A DNA stretch of 64,000 bases from Pseudoalteromonas rubra (GCF_000967655.1 NZ_JXYA01000004.1:110810-174809), one strand, 5' to 3'. Counted from the stretch's first letter, positions 46,912-57,179 are shown. Program-made: numbers and translations. Notes: a model not told the origin generated them from the letters alone.

Positions 46912-48783
46912 ATGACAGCTCAACGACCCGTTCGTGTGCCGGGCTTATTAGTGGCTGCGAACTTAATCTTTTTATCTCATGGTGTGGCATTTGCTAATGC
47001 TTCAGCGCAATCAGATAAACCCTGGATCACGATAGATACGATGGCAGGGCAACATTATCAGTTACAAAATTTATTAACAGGTAAGCATATTAATGCGCAG
47101 GTGAGCGCAATACCGGGTATTAGCATAGCGCAGATAGATGAATCAGAGCATGGCGAGTTAAGTCATTTTATGCATGATCAGTATCACCGCTGCGGTGGAT
47201 TTGTTGCGCATGCATCTAAAAGTGAGGCTGAGCTCTATCTGTCCCAGCTAAACCTGGCAATAAATAACCAGCCACTACAAACCTACACTATAGACAACCC
47301 GGCTATGGCCAATGCCATGGTCAACGAAATCAGTACAACCAGCCTGGATAGCACAGTGGCTAACCTGACTGCATTTCATAATCGCTACTATACCCAGCAA
47401 AGTGGCGTCGACGCGGCTCAGTGGATCAAACAAAACTGGCAGAGCATCGCACAGTCCCGCAGTGACATCAGCGTTGATTATTACACCCACAGCTGGTCTC
47501 AATCTTCGGTTGTTGTGACCATTAACGGGGCCGAAAATGCCGATGAAATCGTAGTCATTGGTGGGCATCTGGACTCTATCAATCAGTCAAGCCCAAGCGC
47601 TGGCAGAGCACCGGGCGCGGACGATAATGCGTCGGGTATTGCTGTGCTGACTGAGGCACTAAAGGCCTTAGTTGCGGCAGATTACAAACCGCAACGAACC
47701 ATTCAGATCATGGGCTTTGCGGCAGAAGAAGTCGGCCTCAGAGGGTCAAAAGCCATTGCTCAGGACTATAAGTCTCAGGGTAAAAATGTGGTAGGTATGG
47801 TGCAGTTTGATATGACTGGCAATAACGGAAGCACCCAGGACATCACTATGATGACTGACTACACCAACAGTGGTCAGAATCAATTTTTGTCGCAGCTCCT
47901 TGACGCTTACTTACCTAATTTAAGTTACGGTTATGATCAATGTGGCTATGGCTGTTCGGATCATGCTTCCTGGTATCAGCAAGGGTTTGCGGCGTCTATG
48001 CCATTTGAATCTCGCATGTCTGAGATAAACCGCAAGATACATACCAGCAACGATACGTCTTTTGATGCCACACATGCCAGTAAGTTTGCCAAACTAGCGG
48101 TCACTTATTTGGCTGAAATGGGCAAAAATGCGGGAGATCTGCCTCCGCCGGACCCCGGTAAGCTTCAAAATGGCGTGCCAAGAACGGGGATCAGCGGGGT
48201 AGCCAAGTCGCAGCATGACTTCTCACTCGATGTACCTGCCGGAAGTAACAATTTGGTTTTCACAACATCAGGCGGCTCAGGTGATGCCGATCTGTATGTC
48301 AGATACGGCTCGAAACCAACGCTGCAAACCTATGACTGCAAGAGTACAAACTCCAGCAGTGCTGAAACCTGCACCATTACTACGGTTAATGAGGGCACTT
48401 ACTATGTCATGGTTGAAGCCTGGAACGAGATTCAGAATGTCACCCTCGTGGGCGAGTATCAGCAAGGCGGAACAACGCCAACGCCAATTAACCGGACTGA
48501 ATCTGACCTATCCGTGGCACAAGGGGGTTGGGTCAACTTCTCGCAACAGTTGGAAGGTGATTATCAGTCGTTAACGGTCACTTTGTCAGGTGGTGTAGGG
48601 GATGGAGACCTTTATGTTAAACACGGTGCTGAGGTGGGAGACAACAGTTTTGATTGCCGCCCCTATAAAAGTGGTAACTCAGAAACCTGTACCTTTAGTA
48701 CGCCAAGTGCGGGCAACTGGTATATAGGCATCAAAGGCTATCAAAGTGCCAGTGGCATGACGTTGTCAATAACGGCACAGTAG
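46912..48783 (+). CDS. Secreted M28 aminopeptidase with two PPC domains
   Basis: 623 residues. Signal peptide (to about ANA, residue 30), then an M28 catalytic domain like the Vibrio proteolyticus aminopeptidase: H219 in GGHLDSI, the GADDNASGI segment with D237, AEEVGLRGS, QFDMTGN and a late SDHASWYQQG, together the two-zinc site. Two C-terminal PPC domains (about 415-520 and 535-623) are close copies of those on the M4 enzyme next door. It would release N-terminal residues from peptides made by that enzyme. GAGGGG upstream supports the ATG. Confidence 0.94.
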   Translation: MTAQRPVRVPGLLVAANLIFLSHGVAFANASAQSDKPWITIDTMAGQHYQLQNLLTGKHINAQVSAIPGISIAQIDESEHGELSHFMHDQYHRCGGFVAHASKSEAELYLSQLNLAINNQPLQTYTIDNPAMANAMVNEISTTSLDSTVANLTAFHNRYYTQQSGVDAAQWIKQNWQSIAQSRSDISVDYYTHSWSQSSVVVTINGAENADEIVVIGGHLDSINQSSPSAGRAPGADDNASGIAVLTEALKALVAADYKPQRTIQIMGFAAEEVGLRGSKAIAQDYKSQGKNVVGMVQFDMTGNNGSTQDITMMTDYTNSGQNQFLSQLLDAYLPNLSYGYDQCGYGCSDHASWYQQGFAASMPFESRMSEINRKIHTSNDTSFDATHASKFAKLAVTYLAEMGKNAGDLPPPDPGKLQNGVPRTGISGVAKSQHDFSLDVPAGSNNLVFTTSGGSGDADLYVRYGSKPTLQTYDCKSTNSSSAETCTITTVNEGTYYVMVEAWNEIQNVTLVGEYQQGGTTPTPINRTESDLSVAQGGWVNFSQQLEGDYQSLTVTLSGGVGDGDLYVKHGAEVGDNSFDCRPYKSGNSETCTFSTPSAGNWYIGIKGYQSASGMTLSITAQ

Positions 48784-48859
48784 TCAGATTTTCCATACTC
48801 TGTACTTATTTTACTGGCATAATACGCACCGAGTGTTAGATCCAGGTAAAAAATAAGTA

Positions 48860-50311
48860 ATGGATAATTTGAACAAATCAAAACTCTGGACCGACAGATT
48901 GTGTTTGCTGCTCGGTCCTGCTTTTATGTTACTAACGTGCGTAACAACCGCGCCCGAAGGGATGAGTGTAGAAGCCTGGCGTACAGCCGGACTTGCTCTT
49001 TGGCTGGGAATTTGGTGGGTGAGCGAAGTTGTGCCCATACCAGCTACTTCTTTGGTTCCTCTGCTGGTGGTCCCTCTGGCCGGGATCAATGACATTAAGT
49101 CCGCGTCAAGTTTGTATGCGCACCCGCTGATCTTTTTGTTCCTGGGCGGCTTTTTGATCTCCATCGCCATGGAAAGATGGCAGCTACACAAACGTATTGC
49201 TTTACATACCATGTTACGCAGTGGCAATAACCCCAGAGTCCAAATTCTCGCAATGATGCTGGTAAGTGGCTTTTTATCTATGTGGATTAACAATACCGCA
49301 ACGACATTAATGATGCTGCCGATTGCCTTGTCGGTGATCCATGTGCTTAAAGACAATCAATCCCAGGATAATAATTATGGTATTGCTCTGTTGCTGGCGA
49401 TAGCCTACAGCGCGAGCCTGGGCGGCGTCGGCACTATCATAGGCACTGCACCGAACGCGCTTATGGTTGCCTATCTGTGGGAAAATTATCAGATTAAAAT
49501 AGGCTTTGCACAGTGGATGGTGATGGCGGTCCCTTTCACATTTGGCATGATCCTACTGTGTTGGGTGTGGCTGACACGCTTTGCGTTTAAAGTACAAACG
49601 ACCAACAGAGATACCAACCTAACTCGGATTTTTAACCAGCAACTGGGTGAACTGGGTCGCATGAACCTGGCCGAAAAAAATGTCCTGCTGGTGTTTGTTT
49701 TCGCTGCCGTAAGCTGGATCAGCCGTCCCTATCTAGCTAGCTGGAGCGGTCTGGACATCACAGACACAGGGATCGCGATGGCCGCTGCATTATTACTATT
49801 TGTGCTTCCGGCAAAGCGGGGGAGTGATACGCGATTAATGGATTGGCAGGCGGCGCAGCAGGTACCTTGGGGGATCTTATTACTGTTTGGTGGTGGGCTA
49901 ACATTGGCGTCACAAATCAAAGGCTCTGGCCTGGCTGAGTACATTGCCAACATGCTGGCCGGTGCCAGCGCGATACCTTTGGTGTTGGGTGTGTTGGCTG
50001 TTGCGGCACTCATCACTTTTTTAACTGAGCTGACCAGCAATACGGCGACGGCTGCGGGGTTTTTACCTTTGCTTGGTCCGGTTGCTGAACAAATTGCTGG
50101 TACGCCACTTATCTGGGTTATACCTGCGGCGATGGCGGCAAGCTGTGCCTTTATGATGCCGGTGGCGACACCGCCCAATGCGATTGTATTTGGTTCTGGT
50201 GAGATAAAAATCCGCGATATGATCAAGGCAGGGTTCGTGATGAACCTGTTTGCGATTGTGGTGATAACGACGCTGACTATGACAGTCGGTAGTTACATGT
50301 TTGGTTATTAG
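48860..50311 (+). CDS. DASS/SLC13-family sodium:dicarboxylate symporter
   Basis: 483 residues, about 11-12 helices. Both substrate/Na+ motifs of the family are present: NNTATTLMMLPIA in the first half and SNTATAAGFLPLL in the second, plus the MPVATPPNAIVFGSG segment. It takes up C4-dicarboxylates or related anions with Na+. Single gene, convergent with a lipoprotein gene across a hairpin. Confidence 0.93.
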   Translation: MDNLNKSKLWTDRLCLLLGPAFMLLTCVTTAPEGMSVEAWRTAGLALWLGIWWVSEVVPIPATSLVPLLVVPLAGINDIKSASSLYAHPLIFLFLGGFLISIAMERWQLHKRIALHTMLRSGNNPRVQILAMMLVSGFLSMWINNTATTLMMLPIALSVIHVLKDNQSQDNNYGIALLLAIAYSASLGGVGTIIGTAPNALMVAYLWENYQIKIGFAQWMVMAVPFTFGMILLCWVWLTRFAFKVQTTNRDTNLTRIFNQQLGELGRMNLAEKNVLLVFVFAAVSWISRPYLASWSGLDITDTGIAMAAALLLFVLPAKRGSDTRLMDWQAAQQVPWGILLLFGGGLTLASQIKGSGLAEYIANMLAGASAIPLVLGVLAVAALITFLTELTSNTATAAGFLPLLGPVAEQIAGTPLIWVIPAAMAASCAFMMPVATPPNAIVFGSGEIKIRDMIKAGFVMNLFAIVVITTLTMTVGSYMFGY

Positions 50312-50331
50312 TGTGGCTAAATATGCAGAAA

Positions 50332-50361
50332 GGCCCTGCACTGAGAAACTCAGGCAGGGCC
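50332..50361. terminator. Hairpin between DASS gene and lipoprotein gene
   Basis: GGCCCTGC and CTGAG arms pair with CTCAG and GCAGGGCC around an AAA loop, with a small internal bulge. It lies between convergent genes; T-runs are weak on both sides. Confidence 0.65.
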
Positions 50362-50371
50362 ATATATCGTG

Positions 50372-52456
50372 TTAATCGATATAGAGTGTTTTTACCCCGG
50401 TTGAGATTTCAGTATCAGAACCCGGTAAACGATAAGTGATGTTGACATCTACGCTATTTGTCGCGCTATCGGTATGGTCCATGAAATCCGCATTTCCTGC
50501 CCAGCTTCCATCTTGTTCATACTGGTCTACGTAGCTAAAACATATAGAACGGTAGTAACCATTTGGTTGAGCTGAGCGTTTATCTAGAGTGTAATTATAT
50601 ATGTTGGTTTCTAGTTGCTCATTGTCAGCAAGTGCGTATAAATAAACATCAGAGTAGCCATAATAGTTATGGTTGGTTGTGTATTTTACACCATTGGTTG
50701 TAACTGCACTGAGCTGCGCGTCAACCAGTGTCACGTCTTTTGGTGCCACAATGCAAAGTTCGTAAGAGGATGCACTACTGTAGTTGCCACTTTGCTCACC
50801 AGCTGTGTTCTTTGGTGTGATAAGTGCACCACCGCTGCGATAGTTCATGTTGTCTGCTTTGAACTGAGACTCATCGAACTCAAATGGGGTATCGATTGAA
50901 AATTGAACTGAACGGTTGACGTAACTGTGAGAGTTCGCTTCTTTTCGAGTGATGTTATCCAGCTCATAATGGTACGTATAACCCGCTTCAAGTGGTGCGG
51001 CCGGGGCAATAGAGAGCTTGGTATCGTTGAATGACAGCGCGCTGTTTAGCTCAACAGATTGGTTAGCACTCTGTATAGAGGTGGTTCCCGCAGCGACATC
51101 GTCACTGTCAGAGTCATTGCCTTTTACAACGGTGATTACATCATGTTTGTATAACCGGGCAGAGTCTTGCTTTAGTGAAACAGGGGCATTAAAGTAGTAA
51201 GTTAAGCCGTGTGTGTCTTCAACTTTGTCCTCAGTAGACTCAATGATCTGGAGTCCCAGGTAAGGTGCTGACACCTGCTCTACAAGTGGTATGGTGATAG
51301 CTAACGTGTTGTTGCTGAGTTCTGAACTATACAGGCCTTCCTGGTGGTGCTGATGGTAACGTCGACTTATTTGAAAGGTATCATTTTGATCACGATAAAT
51401 GCCGATGTTGTCGGCCTTATACGTACGGCCGTTTGCTGTGAACTCATGGGTGAGGAATTGCAGCTCGCCGTAGTATTTAGCTGATAAGTTATAATGGCCT
51501 TGTGCTTCATTAAATGTAAAGTTGCTGTCACCTTCATCATTGTTGATTGCAAATACAGTATCAGGATAAAGCTGCTCACCTGAATCGCTGATAAAGTTAA
51601 CCATTAAATCGTACTCATTGATGCTTTCAACAGTCGCATATAGCGTTGCTTGTTGTTCAGCATCAAAGTTGTGCAGGTTCGCTATGCCATTACTTGAGTG
51701 AATTACGTAGTCAGATTCATAGATGGTGTATTCGTCATTGCCATCGTTGTCGACGTCTACATCAATCGCCAGTTTGAAATCAATGCCTTGAGGCACGATA
51801 AGCTCATACTGGTTTGTTTCAGTGTTATAGGTTGCACCAACCTTGTTTTGCTCCAGCATATGTGCCAATTCATATCGCGCACTGCTATAAGTGTTAAGTT
51901 CCGGCTCAGCCGTAATTTGCAAATCGGAAATGGCTTCAAAAGTGCTCCGATTGAGAATGCTAAAAGTAACGGTATGCGGTTTGGATACCGTCAGTGTTTG
52001 CACTGCGCTGACTACTTCAGTACGGTCACCGGCACTGCGTGTTGTATGGTCGAACAGCTGAGTAACAATCGCGTTGCTCGGGCTGCTTACTTTGAGCAAA
52101 ATATTGCTGTACTGAGGGACTTTAGGAATTGAGTAGCTGCCATCTTCGGCAACGTCGACAGGCTCGTGCCATGTGCCGTCATAGTATGCGGTCACTTGCA
52201 CATCAGATAAGTCAACACCGTCAACAGCGGCGACAATACCGCCCTTCAGAATAAATGGTGTTTCAAGCGCTTTGTCTTTTGCGGCCTGAGCTTCACTTTG
52301 TTTTTTGTTTTCATCAAGCTGGCTTTGTAAGATTTGATTTTGCTGCTCAAGTTTATTGACCAGTTCATCATTGTTATTGTTATCTTCTACTTCAAGACAT
52401 CCGCTTAGAGCAAAACACGTCGCTAAACCAATTGCAATTTTTGAATATTTAAACAT
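50372..52456 (-). CDS. Large hypothetical lipoprotein
   Basis: 694 residues. Lipobox LSGC (C20), an Asn/Asp-rich linker, a coiled-coil (about 30-65, LVNKLEQQNQILQSQLDENK) and then beta-rich segments. The first (about 70-130) resembles carboxypeptidase-regulatory-like domains (VQVTAYYDGTWHEPVDVAEDG). Further on are Ig-like beta-sandwich regions. No enzymatic motif. Probably a surface-exposed or periplasmic outer-membrane lipoprotein of unknown role. No operon partner. Confidence 0.8.
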   Translation of the reverse strand: MFKYSKIAIGLATCFALSGCLEVEDNNNNDELVNKLEQQNQILQSQLDENKKQSEAQAAKDKALETPFILKGGIVAAVDGVDLSDVQVTAYYDGTWHEPVDVAEDGSYSIPKVPQYSNILLKVSSPSNAIVTQLFDHTTRSAGDRTEVVSAVQTLTVSKPHTVTFSILNRSTFEAISDLQITAEPELNTYSSARYELAHMLEQNKVGATYNTETNQYELIVPQGIDFKLAIDVDVDNDGNDEYTIYESDYVIHSSNGIANLHNFDAEQQATLYATVESINEYDLMVNFISDSGEQLYPDTVFAINNDEGDSNFTFNEAQGHYNLSAKYYGELQFLTHEFTANGRTYKADNIGIYRDQNDTFQISRRYHQHHQEGLYSSELSNNTLAITIPLVEQVSAPYLGLQIIESTEDKVEDTHGLTYYFNAPVSLKQDSARLYKHDVITVVKGNDSDSDDVAAGTTSIQSANQSVELNSALSFNDTKLSIAPAAPLEAGYTYHYELDNITRKEANSHSYVNRSVQFSIDTPFEFDESQFKADNMNYRSGGALITPKNTAGEQSGNYSSASSYELCIVAPKDVTLVDAQLSAVTTNGVKYTTNHNYYGYSDVYLYALADNEQLETNIYNYTLDKRSAQPNGYYRSICFSYVDQYEQDGSWAGNADFMDHTDSATNSVDVNITYRLPGSDTEISTGVKTLYID

Positions 52457-52799
52457 CCATATGTCCTATTTATACTATTTTGATTACTAATATGTCCCGA
52501 TCTCGGGTTGGCGTGATTAAATCATATTCGAGCGGAGAAATCTTCATTCGGTAACATTAAATGACAATATCATTAAGTGTTTTCATTTTGTTATCATGAT
52601 ATTTAAATTCTGCACGCATTTTATGTTTATATTCATTTGATTGTTCAGAATATAGTATTGCTGCTTAATTTATAGGCGGACTTGTGAGGAAAGAAACTAC
52701 GGCGTGCCCTTGGTATAAATTCGGGAAGAGATTTTGCGTTGGTGTAATGGCAATCCGCTGAATTGACTCCGCACTCATGCGGATTGCTCTGTTTTGCGG
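52457..52799. other. Intergenic region between lipoprotein and Sel1 genes
   Basis: 343 bases, AT-rich. It contains the promoter of the lipoprotein gene (minus strand) and, at its right end, the inverted repeat at 52750-52787. No gene is evident. Confidence 0.45.
52750..52787. terminator. Inverted repeat downstream of the Sel1 gene
   Basis: GCAATCCGC (52750-52758) pairs with GCGGATTGC (52779-52787) around a 20-base loop that itself can pair (CCGCA/TGCGG on the minus strand). It lies 12 bases past the Sel1 stop. There is no T-run on the minus strand, so its role as a terminator is uncertain. Confidence 0.5.
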
Positions 52800-53531
52800 C
52801 TAGCCCTCTGTAATCTGAGAACCCGCAATATAAGTACCAGCCTGGATCTTATGATAGATGGTATCAGCAATCTCCTGCGCATCTTCACGTTGAGACCGTG
52901 ACATGCTCTTCTCATCCAATCTACGACTGGTTGTTGCCGGGCGATAGCCGTTATATTCGGCCAGCGTATTCCAGATGTATGAGCGTTGAACGTTTTTCTC
53001 TCCACCGAGACCCTGATAATAAAGCAACGCAAGATTGAACATCGCCAGTGTATAATTATTGGCAGCGGCACGCTCGTACCAGAATCTGGCCTGATTATAG
53101 TCTTGTGTAACTCCATCGCCATTGGCATGCATCACGCCCAGGTTAAACTGCGCGGCAGGTAAGTTCTTTTTCGCTGCCGACATAAACAGATCAACCGCTT
53201 TTTGTTTATCGATTTTTACGCCCTGGCCTTGATCGTACATAACGGCCAGTGAAAACATCGCGTCGGCACTGCCCAGCTTGACAGCCTGCTGCATCAGCTC
53301 AGCCGCTTTATATGGGTTTCTGGGTACGCCATATCCACCCTCATACATTTTGGCCAGCTCGTAGATGCCCGGTGCATACCCCATATCAGCCAGATATCTG
53401 AATTCTTTCAGGGCGACATCAAATTGTCCGGCATTTGCTGCTTCAATACCTTCTTCGAGCCCGGCTTGCGCTGCGGGTGTGTTGGCAAGCAGACCCGCAA
53501 AGGCCAGTGCGTAAGTTAGTTTTTGCCACAT
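52800..53531 (-). CDS. Secreted Sel1-repeat protein
   Basis: 243 residues with a signal peptide (1-23, ending PAAQA) and about four to five Sel1-like repeats (A...F..LA.MY..G.GV), e.g. AMFSLAVMYDQGQGVKID and AQFNLGVMHANGDGV. Such proteins are periplasmic scaffolds for protein complexes. The partner cannot be inferred. Its promoter region lies beside the terminator of a minus-strand RNA (53659-53828). Confidence 0.88.
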   Translation of the reverse strand: MWQKLTYALAFAGLLANTPAAQAGLEEGIEAANAGQFDVALKEFRYLADMGYAPGIYELAKMYEGGYGVPRNPYKAAELMQQAVKLGSADAMFSLAVMYDQGQGVKIDKQKAVDLFMSAAKKNLPAAQFNLGVMHANGDGVTQDYNQARFWYERAAANNYTLAMFNLALLYYQGLGGEKNVQRSYIWNTLAEYNGYRPATTSRRLDEKSMSRSQREDAQEIADTIYHKIQAGTYIAGSQITEG

Positions 53532-53658
53532 GTGCGTTCTCCTTCAAAACCGACGTTGTGTATCACCAGATCTAAGTGCTGAGTATAGCACTGCGACGCT
53601 ATTCTGGTTTTGGTATGTAACTATGCCAAATGAGTAGTATAAGCGATTGAAGAGAAAT

Positions 53659-53681
53659 AAAAAAAGCCCTTTCGGGCTTTT
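53659..53681 (-). terminator. Intrinsic terminator of the candidate RyhB RNA
   Basis: On the minus strand AAAAGCCC, loop GAAA, GGGCTTTTTTT: eight-base stem, tetraloop and seven Ts, the form needed for Hfq-dependent RNAs. No protein gene lies upstream on this strand within 300 bases to explain it. Confidence 0.9.
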
Positions 53682-53828
53682 CTGATACATATCAACCGTC
53701 ACTGATATGAGCAATGTAGCAAGTAAATGAGTACGTTTGCCAACTCCTCCTGTGAAAAGTAGCTGGCATATCAACGTTAATGAAGCCGGAAACGGAGAAT
53801 AGAGCAACGAGGTGTTTTTGACTTCATT
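53659..53828 (-). ncRNA. ryhB: Candidate RyhB-like iron-regulated small RNA
   Basis: A ~170-nt transcription unit without a credible ORF. It is bounded upstream by TTGACA-17-GATAAT (53836-53864) with a Fur box covering the -10, and downstream by a GC stem with a T7 run (53659-53681). The RNA contains ACAUUGCUCA (53708-53717 complement), identical by memory to the core of E. coli RyhB that pairs with sodB mRNA. Its 5' AAUGAAG can pair with CUUCAUU about 45 nt on, and GUUGAUAUG occurs twice (complement of 53767-53775 and 53688-53696). Vibrio RyhB is also longer than the 90-nt enteric form. Under iron shortage it should repress mRNAs for iron-using proteins. Confidence 0.75.
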
Positions 53829-53842
53829 GAGAATGATTATCA
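53828..53842 (-). promoter_or_regulatory. Strong Fur box over the -10 of the candidate RyhB promoter
   Basis: On the minus strand TGATAATCATTCTCA matches the 7-1-7 Fur consensus at 13 of 14 defined positions, the best in the window. It covers the -10 hexamer and the predicted start, so iron-loaded Fur would block transcription. Confidence 0.85.
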
Positions 53843-53864
53843 CTAACGATATGTGTAATGTCAA
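53836..53864 (-). promoter_or_regulatory. Consensus sigma70 promoter of the candidate RyhB RNA
   Basis: TTGACA (53859-53864), 17-base spacer, GATAAT (53836-53841), giving a predicted start near 53828-53829. This is the closest match to consensus that I found in the window. Confidence 0.85.
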
Positions 53865-53994
53865 CAGTAAATGATAATTAATTGCGTTTGAGGGCTTTAT
53901 AACTTTTAGCTTTTGCTTGTCATCAAAGTATCTTTTCTTTTTTTCTGTAGAGTCAGTATATTGGGATGAGTGAAAATTGTTCAGGGAGCATTTT

Positions 53995-56628
53995 ATGCAA
54001 CAGCAATATACAGAATTGAAACGAAACGTGAGTCTGTTAGGTGAGTTGTTGGGCACCACGATAGCCCACTCACAGGGGCCAGAAGTACTCGAAAAAGTGG
54101 AGTTGATCCGTCATTTGGCTAAATCATCCCGTGGTGGCGACGCACAGGCCAGAGAGACGTTAATTGAAACACTGCAATCTTTACCAGATGAAGAGCTGCT
54201 GCCGGTGTGCCGTGCATTCAGTCATTTTCTTAATCTTGCCAACGTCGCTGAGCAGCAGCATACAATTTCTGATTCAGGCTGTCCGCAAGGCCCGTTCGAT
54301 ACTCTGCAAACTACTTTGTCTGAGATCACCAAGAAAGTGAGTCTGGGCGACACAGATCAACACAAGGTCGCCCAGGTTATCGAAAACCTGTCTATCGAGT
54401 TGGTACTCACGGCGCATCCCACCGAAGTGACTCGTCGTACACTAATCAGCAAGCATGTTGAGTTGAGCGATTGTTTATCTGAGCTTGGGGCATGTCTGGA
54501 TAATAACCTGTGTCGCAATGAGGTCATTGCACGAATTGAGCAGTTGATCTGCCAGGCTTGGCACACCAACGAAATCAGAAATAAGCGACCCACGCCGCTT
54601 GAAGAAGCGAAGTGGGGATTTGCGGTCATAGAGAATAGCCTGTGGGATGCGGTGCCTAAATTTACCCGAACACTCACTCAGCTTGCGCAAGGGCAGCTTG
54701 GCATCACGCTCCCTGAAGACTATGCCCCTGTTAGCCTGGCTTCCTGGATGGGGGGAGATAGGGACGGTAATCCTAATGTGACTGCTGAGGTAACCCAGAG
54801 CGTGTTAGACCATGGTCGCTGGATGGCGCTGGACTTGTATTATCGTGACTTAGATGTGCTTAGCTCCGAGTTGTCGATGGCGCCTGCGAATGAGGCGCTC
54901 AAAGCGCTGACCGGGGATCACCCCGAACCTTATCGCGCACTCCTCAAGCAGCTTAAAGCTGACATCAATGAAACAATCTTGTTTTTGGAGCATAAGATTA
55001 AGTCCCGGCCCAGTTCATACCAGGATAAGATCCGCTCAACCTCACAACTGATGGAGCCCTTAAGTGCGTGCTATTGTTCACTCACTGAGTGTGGCATGGA
55101 AGTGGTTGCCAATGGCATGTTGCTGGATGTGATACACAGGCTCAGGTGTTTTGGGGTACAGCTGTGTAAACTGGATATTCGTCAGGATTCAGGACGCCAC
55201 AGCGACGTATTGTCTGAAGTGACTCGCTATTTGGGACTGGGAGATTACGCCCAATGGTCTGAACAGGATAAACAAGCGTTTTTACTCTCGGAGCTATCGT
55301 CGCGACGGCCCTTGCTGCCCAAACACTGGCAACCCAGCGAAGAAGTGCAGGAGGTGCTGGATACGTTTTCTGTTATTGCCGCACAGGATAGAGCCGCGCT
55401 GGGGATTTACATCATTTCAATGGCCAGAGAAGCATCGGACGTGTTGGCGGTAGAGCTGTTGCTACAAGAAAGTGGTTGTCCGTTCAAGCTGCCTGTCGCA
55501 CCGCTGTTTGAAACACTCGATGACCTTAATCACGCACAACAGGTTATGCAGCAGCTATTTGACTCCAGTTGGTATAAAGGACACGTGGGTCAGCAACAGT
55601 ATGTCATGATTGGCTATTCTGATTCCGCTAAAGATGCTGGCATGATGGCTGCGGGCTGGGCACAGTATCTCGCCATGGAGCAGCTCATTGAAGTAGGAGA
55701 TAAATATCAGGTTGAGATGCACCTTTTCCATGGCCGTGGTGGCACCATAGGGCGGGGTGGAGCACCGGCGGCGCAGGCGCTGCGTTCTCAGCCACCCGGT
55801 TCTTTGAGTCACGGGTTAAGGGTCACAGAGCAAGGCGAGATGATCCGCTTTAAATTTGGCCTGACACCGGTTGCTATCCAAAGCCTGTCATTGTATGCCA
55901 GTGCAATTATCGAGAATAATCTTTATCCGCCTCCGCAACCTAAAGCGGACTGGCGTGCAGCTATGGCGCTGTTGAGTGAGCACTCGTGCAAACAGTACCG
56001 GGATTTTGTTCGCGGCAATGCCGACTTTGTATCCTATTTTAGGGCCGCAACGCCAGAAATTGAACTGGCGAAGCTTCCTTTGGGTTCTCGTCCGGCTAAG
56101 CGTAAGCCGCAGGGCGGCATTGAGAGTCTCAGAGCGATCCCCTGGATCTTTGCCTGGAGTCAGAATCGCCTGATGCTTCCGGCATGGCTGGGTGCACTAG
56201 CAGGTATTCAGAGTGTCGTGAAGACCTATGGTGAGGAATTGCTGGGCGAGATGAGTGAACAGTGGCCGTTTTTCAGAACGCGTCTGGAAATGCTGGAAAT
56301 GGTGTTTTGTAAAACCGATTTGTGGTTGAGCGAATACTATGATGCGCGTTTGGTGCCCGATGACTTACAACCTCTGGGTGAATCCCTGCGCAGTGAATTA
56401 AAAGAAGCGACCCAATTTATTAAAAAGTATGCGCCAAAGGGATCTTTGCTGTCTGCACAGCCTTGGATCCGCGAATCAATCGAGCTGCGCAATCCTTATA
56501 CCGATCCACTAAATGTACTACAGGTAGAGTTGCTTAAACGGACCCGAGAGAAAGCCAACCATGAACTCGATAGTGCATTGATGATCACTATGATGGGTAT
56601 TGCAGCAGGGATAAGAAATACGGGTTAA
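53995..56628 (+). CDS. ppc: Phosphoenolpyruvate carboxylase
   Basis: 877 residues from the ATG at 53995 with GGGAG (53984-53988) 6 bases upstream. Signature segments are [12 protein letters not shown] with catalytic H141, [25 protein letters not shown] and the C-terminal RNTG that closes the active site. It makes oxaloacetate from PEP and bicarbonate to refill the TCA cycle. Transcribed away from the candidate small RNA, so the two share an upstream region. A terminator follows. Confidence 0.96.
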   Translation: MQQQYTELKRNVSLLGELLGTTIAHSQGPEVLEKVELIRHLAKSSRGGDAQARETLIETLQSLPDEELLPVCRAFSHFLNLANVAEQQHTISDSGCPQGPFDTLQTTLSEITKKVSLGDTDQHKVAQVIENLSIELVLTAHPTEVTRRTLISKHVELSDCLSELGACLDNNLCRNEVIARIEQLICQAWHTNEIRNKRPTPLEEAKWGFAVIENSLWDAVPKFTRTLTQLAQGQLGITLPEDYAPVSLASWMGGDRDGNPNVTAEVTQSVLDHGRWMALDLYYRDLDVLSSELSMAPANEALKALTGDHPEPYRALLKQLKADINETILFLEHKIKSRPSSYQDKIRSTSQLMEPLSACYCSLTECGMEVVANGMLLDVIHRLRCFGVQLCKLDIRQDSGRHSDVLSEVTRYLGLGDYAQWSEQDKQAFLLSELSSRRPLLPKHWQPSEEVQEVLDTFSVIAAQDRAALGIYIISMAREASDVLAVELLLQESGCPFKLPVAPLFETLDDLNHAQQVMQQLFDSSWYKGHVGQQQYVMIGYSDSAKDAGMMAAGWAQYLAMEQLIEVGDKYQVEMHLFHGRGGTIGRGGAPAAQALRSQPPGSLSHGLRVTEQGEMIRFKFGLTPVAIQSLSLYASAIIENNLYPPPQPKADWRAAMALLSEHSCKQYRDFVRGNADFVSYFRAATPEIELAKLPLGSRPAKRKPQGGIESLRAIPWIFAWSQNRLMLPAWLGALAGIQSVVKTYGEELLGEMSEQWPFFRTRLEMLEMVFCKTDLWLSEYYDARLVPDDLQPLGESLRSELKEATQFIKKYAPKGSLLSAQPWIRESIELRNPYTDPLNVLQVELLKRTREKANHELDSALMITMMGIAAGIRNTG

Positions 56629-56666
56629 TTTTATTTGCTGCAATAGCGAGTTTATTCTGCAATAAC

Positions 56667-56697
56667 AAAAACCAATCCTTATGGGTTGGTTTTTTTA
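56667..56697 (+). terminator. Intrinsic terminator after ppc
   Basis: AACCAATCC, loop TTAT, GGGTTGGTT followed by a long T-run; 39 bases after the stop. Confidence 0.9.
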
Positions 56698-56810
56698 TTT
56701 TATCTGGTTTTTTATGGTTGGTTTGTTGACATCAATTCTTAATTAACTAGAATCCCCTGCTACCTTGTAAATGCGCTTCACGTTAATTAAAGCAATAGTC
56801 AGAGGCTGAA

Positions 56811-57179
56811 ATGTCAACGCTTTCAACCAGTATCACTTATGATGAAACCACCACCCTGATCATGATGACCCTCAGAGGCAAAGCAGGAGTGGATGATGTT
56901 GTTAATGCCTATAAGGCGGCTAACAACTATGCCAGCAAACACCAAAGTAGTAAGTTACTGGTAGATGTGTCTGAGCTGGAACACAGATTTGCAGCAATTG
57001 ACGTGGTTAATATCATGCCTAAAGTTGCTCACCATGTTAAAAACATGAAGATTGCTCGGGTCGTGGGGATTGAAGGCTTTATGCATGATTTGTTCCTTCA
57101 AAAGGTGCAGCGTTTTGGTATTCATGCCGAGAACTTTGAGTGCTTCAAAAGTGCCAAGGAATGGTTGAGTAAAAGCTGA
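56811..57179 (+). CDS. STAS/SpoIIAA-like protein
   Basis: 122 residues without signal or membrane segments. Alternating strands and helices (ITYDETTTLIMMTLRG, SSKLLVDVSELEHRF, the ARVVGIEGFMHDLFLQKV segment) fit the SpoIIAA/STAS-like fold of small bacterial proteins. The serine phosphorylated in true anti-sigma antagonists is not clearly conserved. Role unknown. Followed by cdd after 81 bases. Confidence 0.6.
   Translation: MSTLSTSITYDETTTLIMMTLRGKAGVDDVVNAYKAANNYASKHQSSKLLVDVSELEHRFAAIDVVNIMPKVAHHVKNMKIARVVGIEGFMHDLFLQKVQRFGIHAENFECFKSAKEWLSKS

Noticed and set aside
53544..54059. 171-codon minus-strand frame across the candidate small RNA
   Set aside because: Runs through the sRNA promoter, Fur box and terminator, has no ribosome site and no recognisable domain; the RNA explanation fits better.
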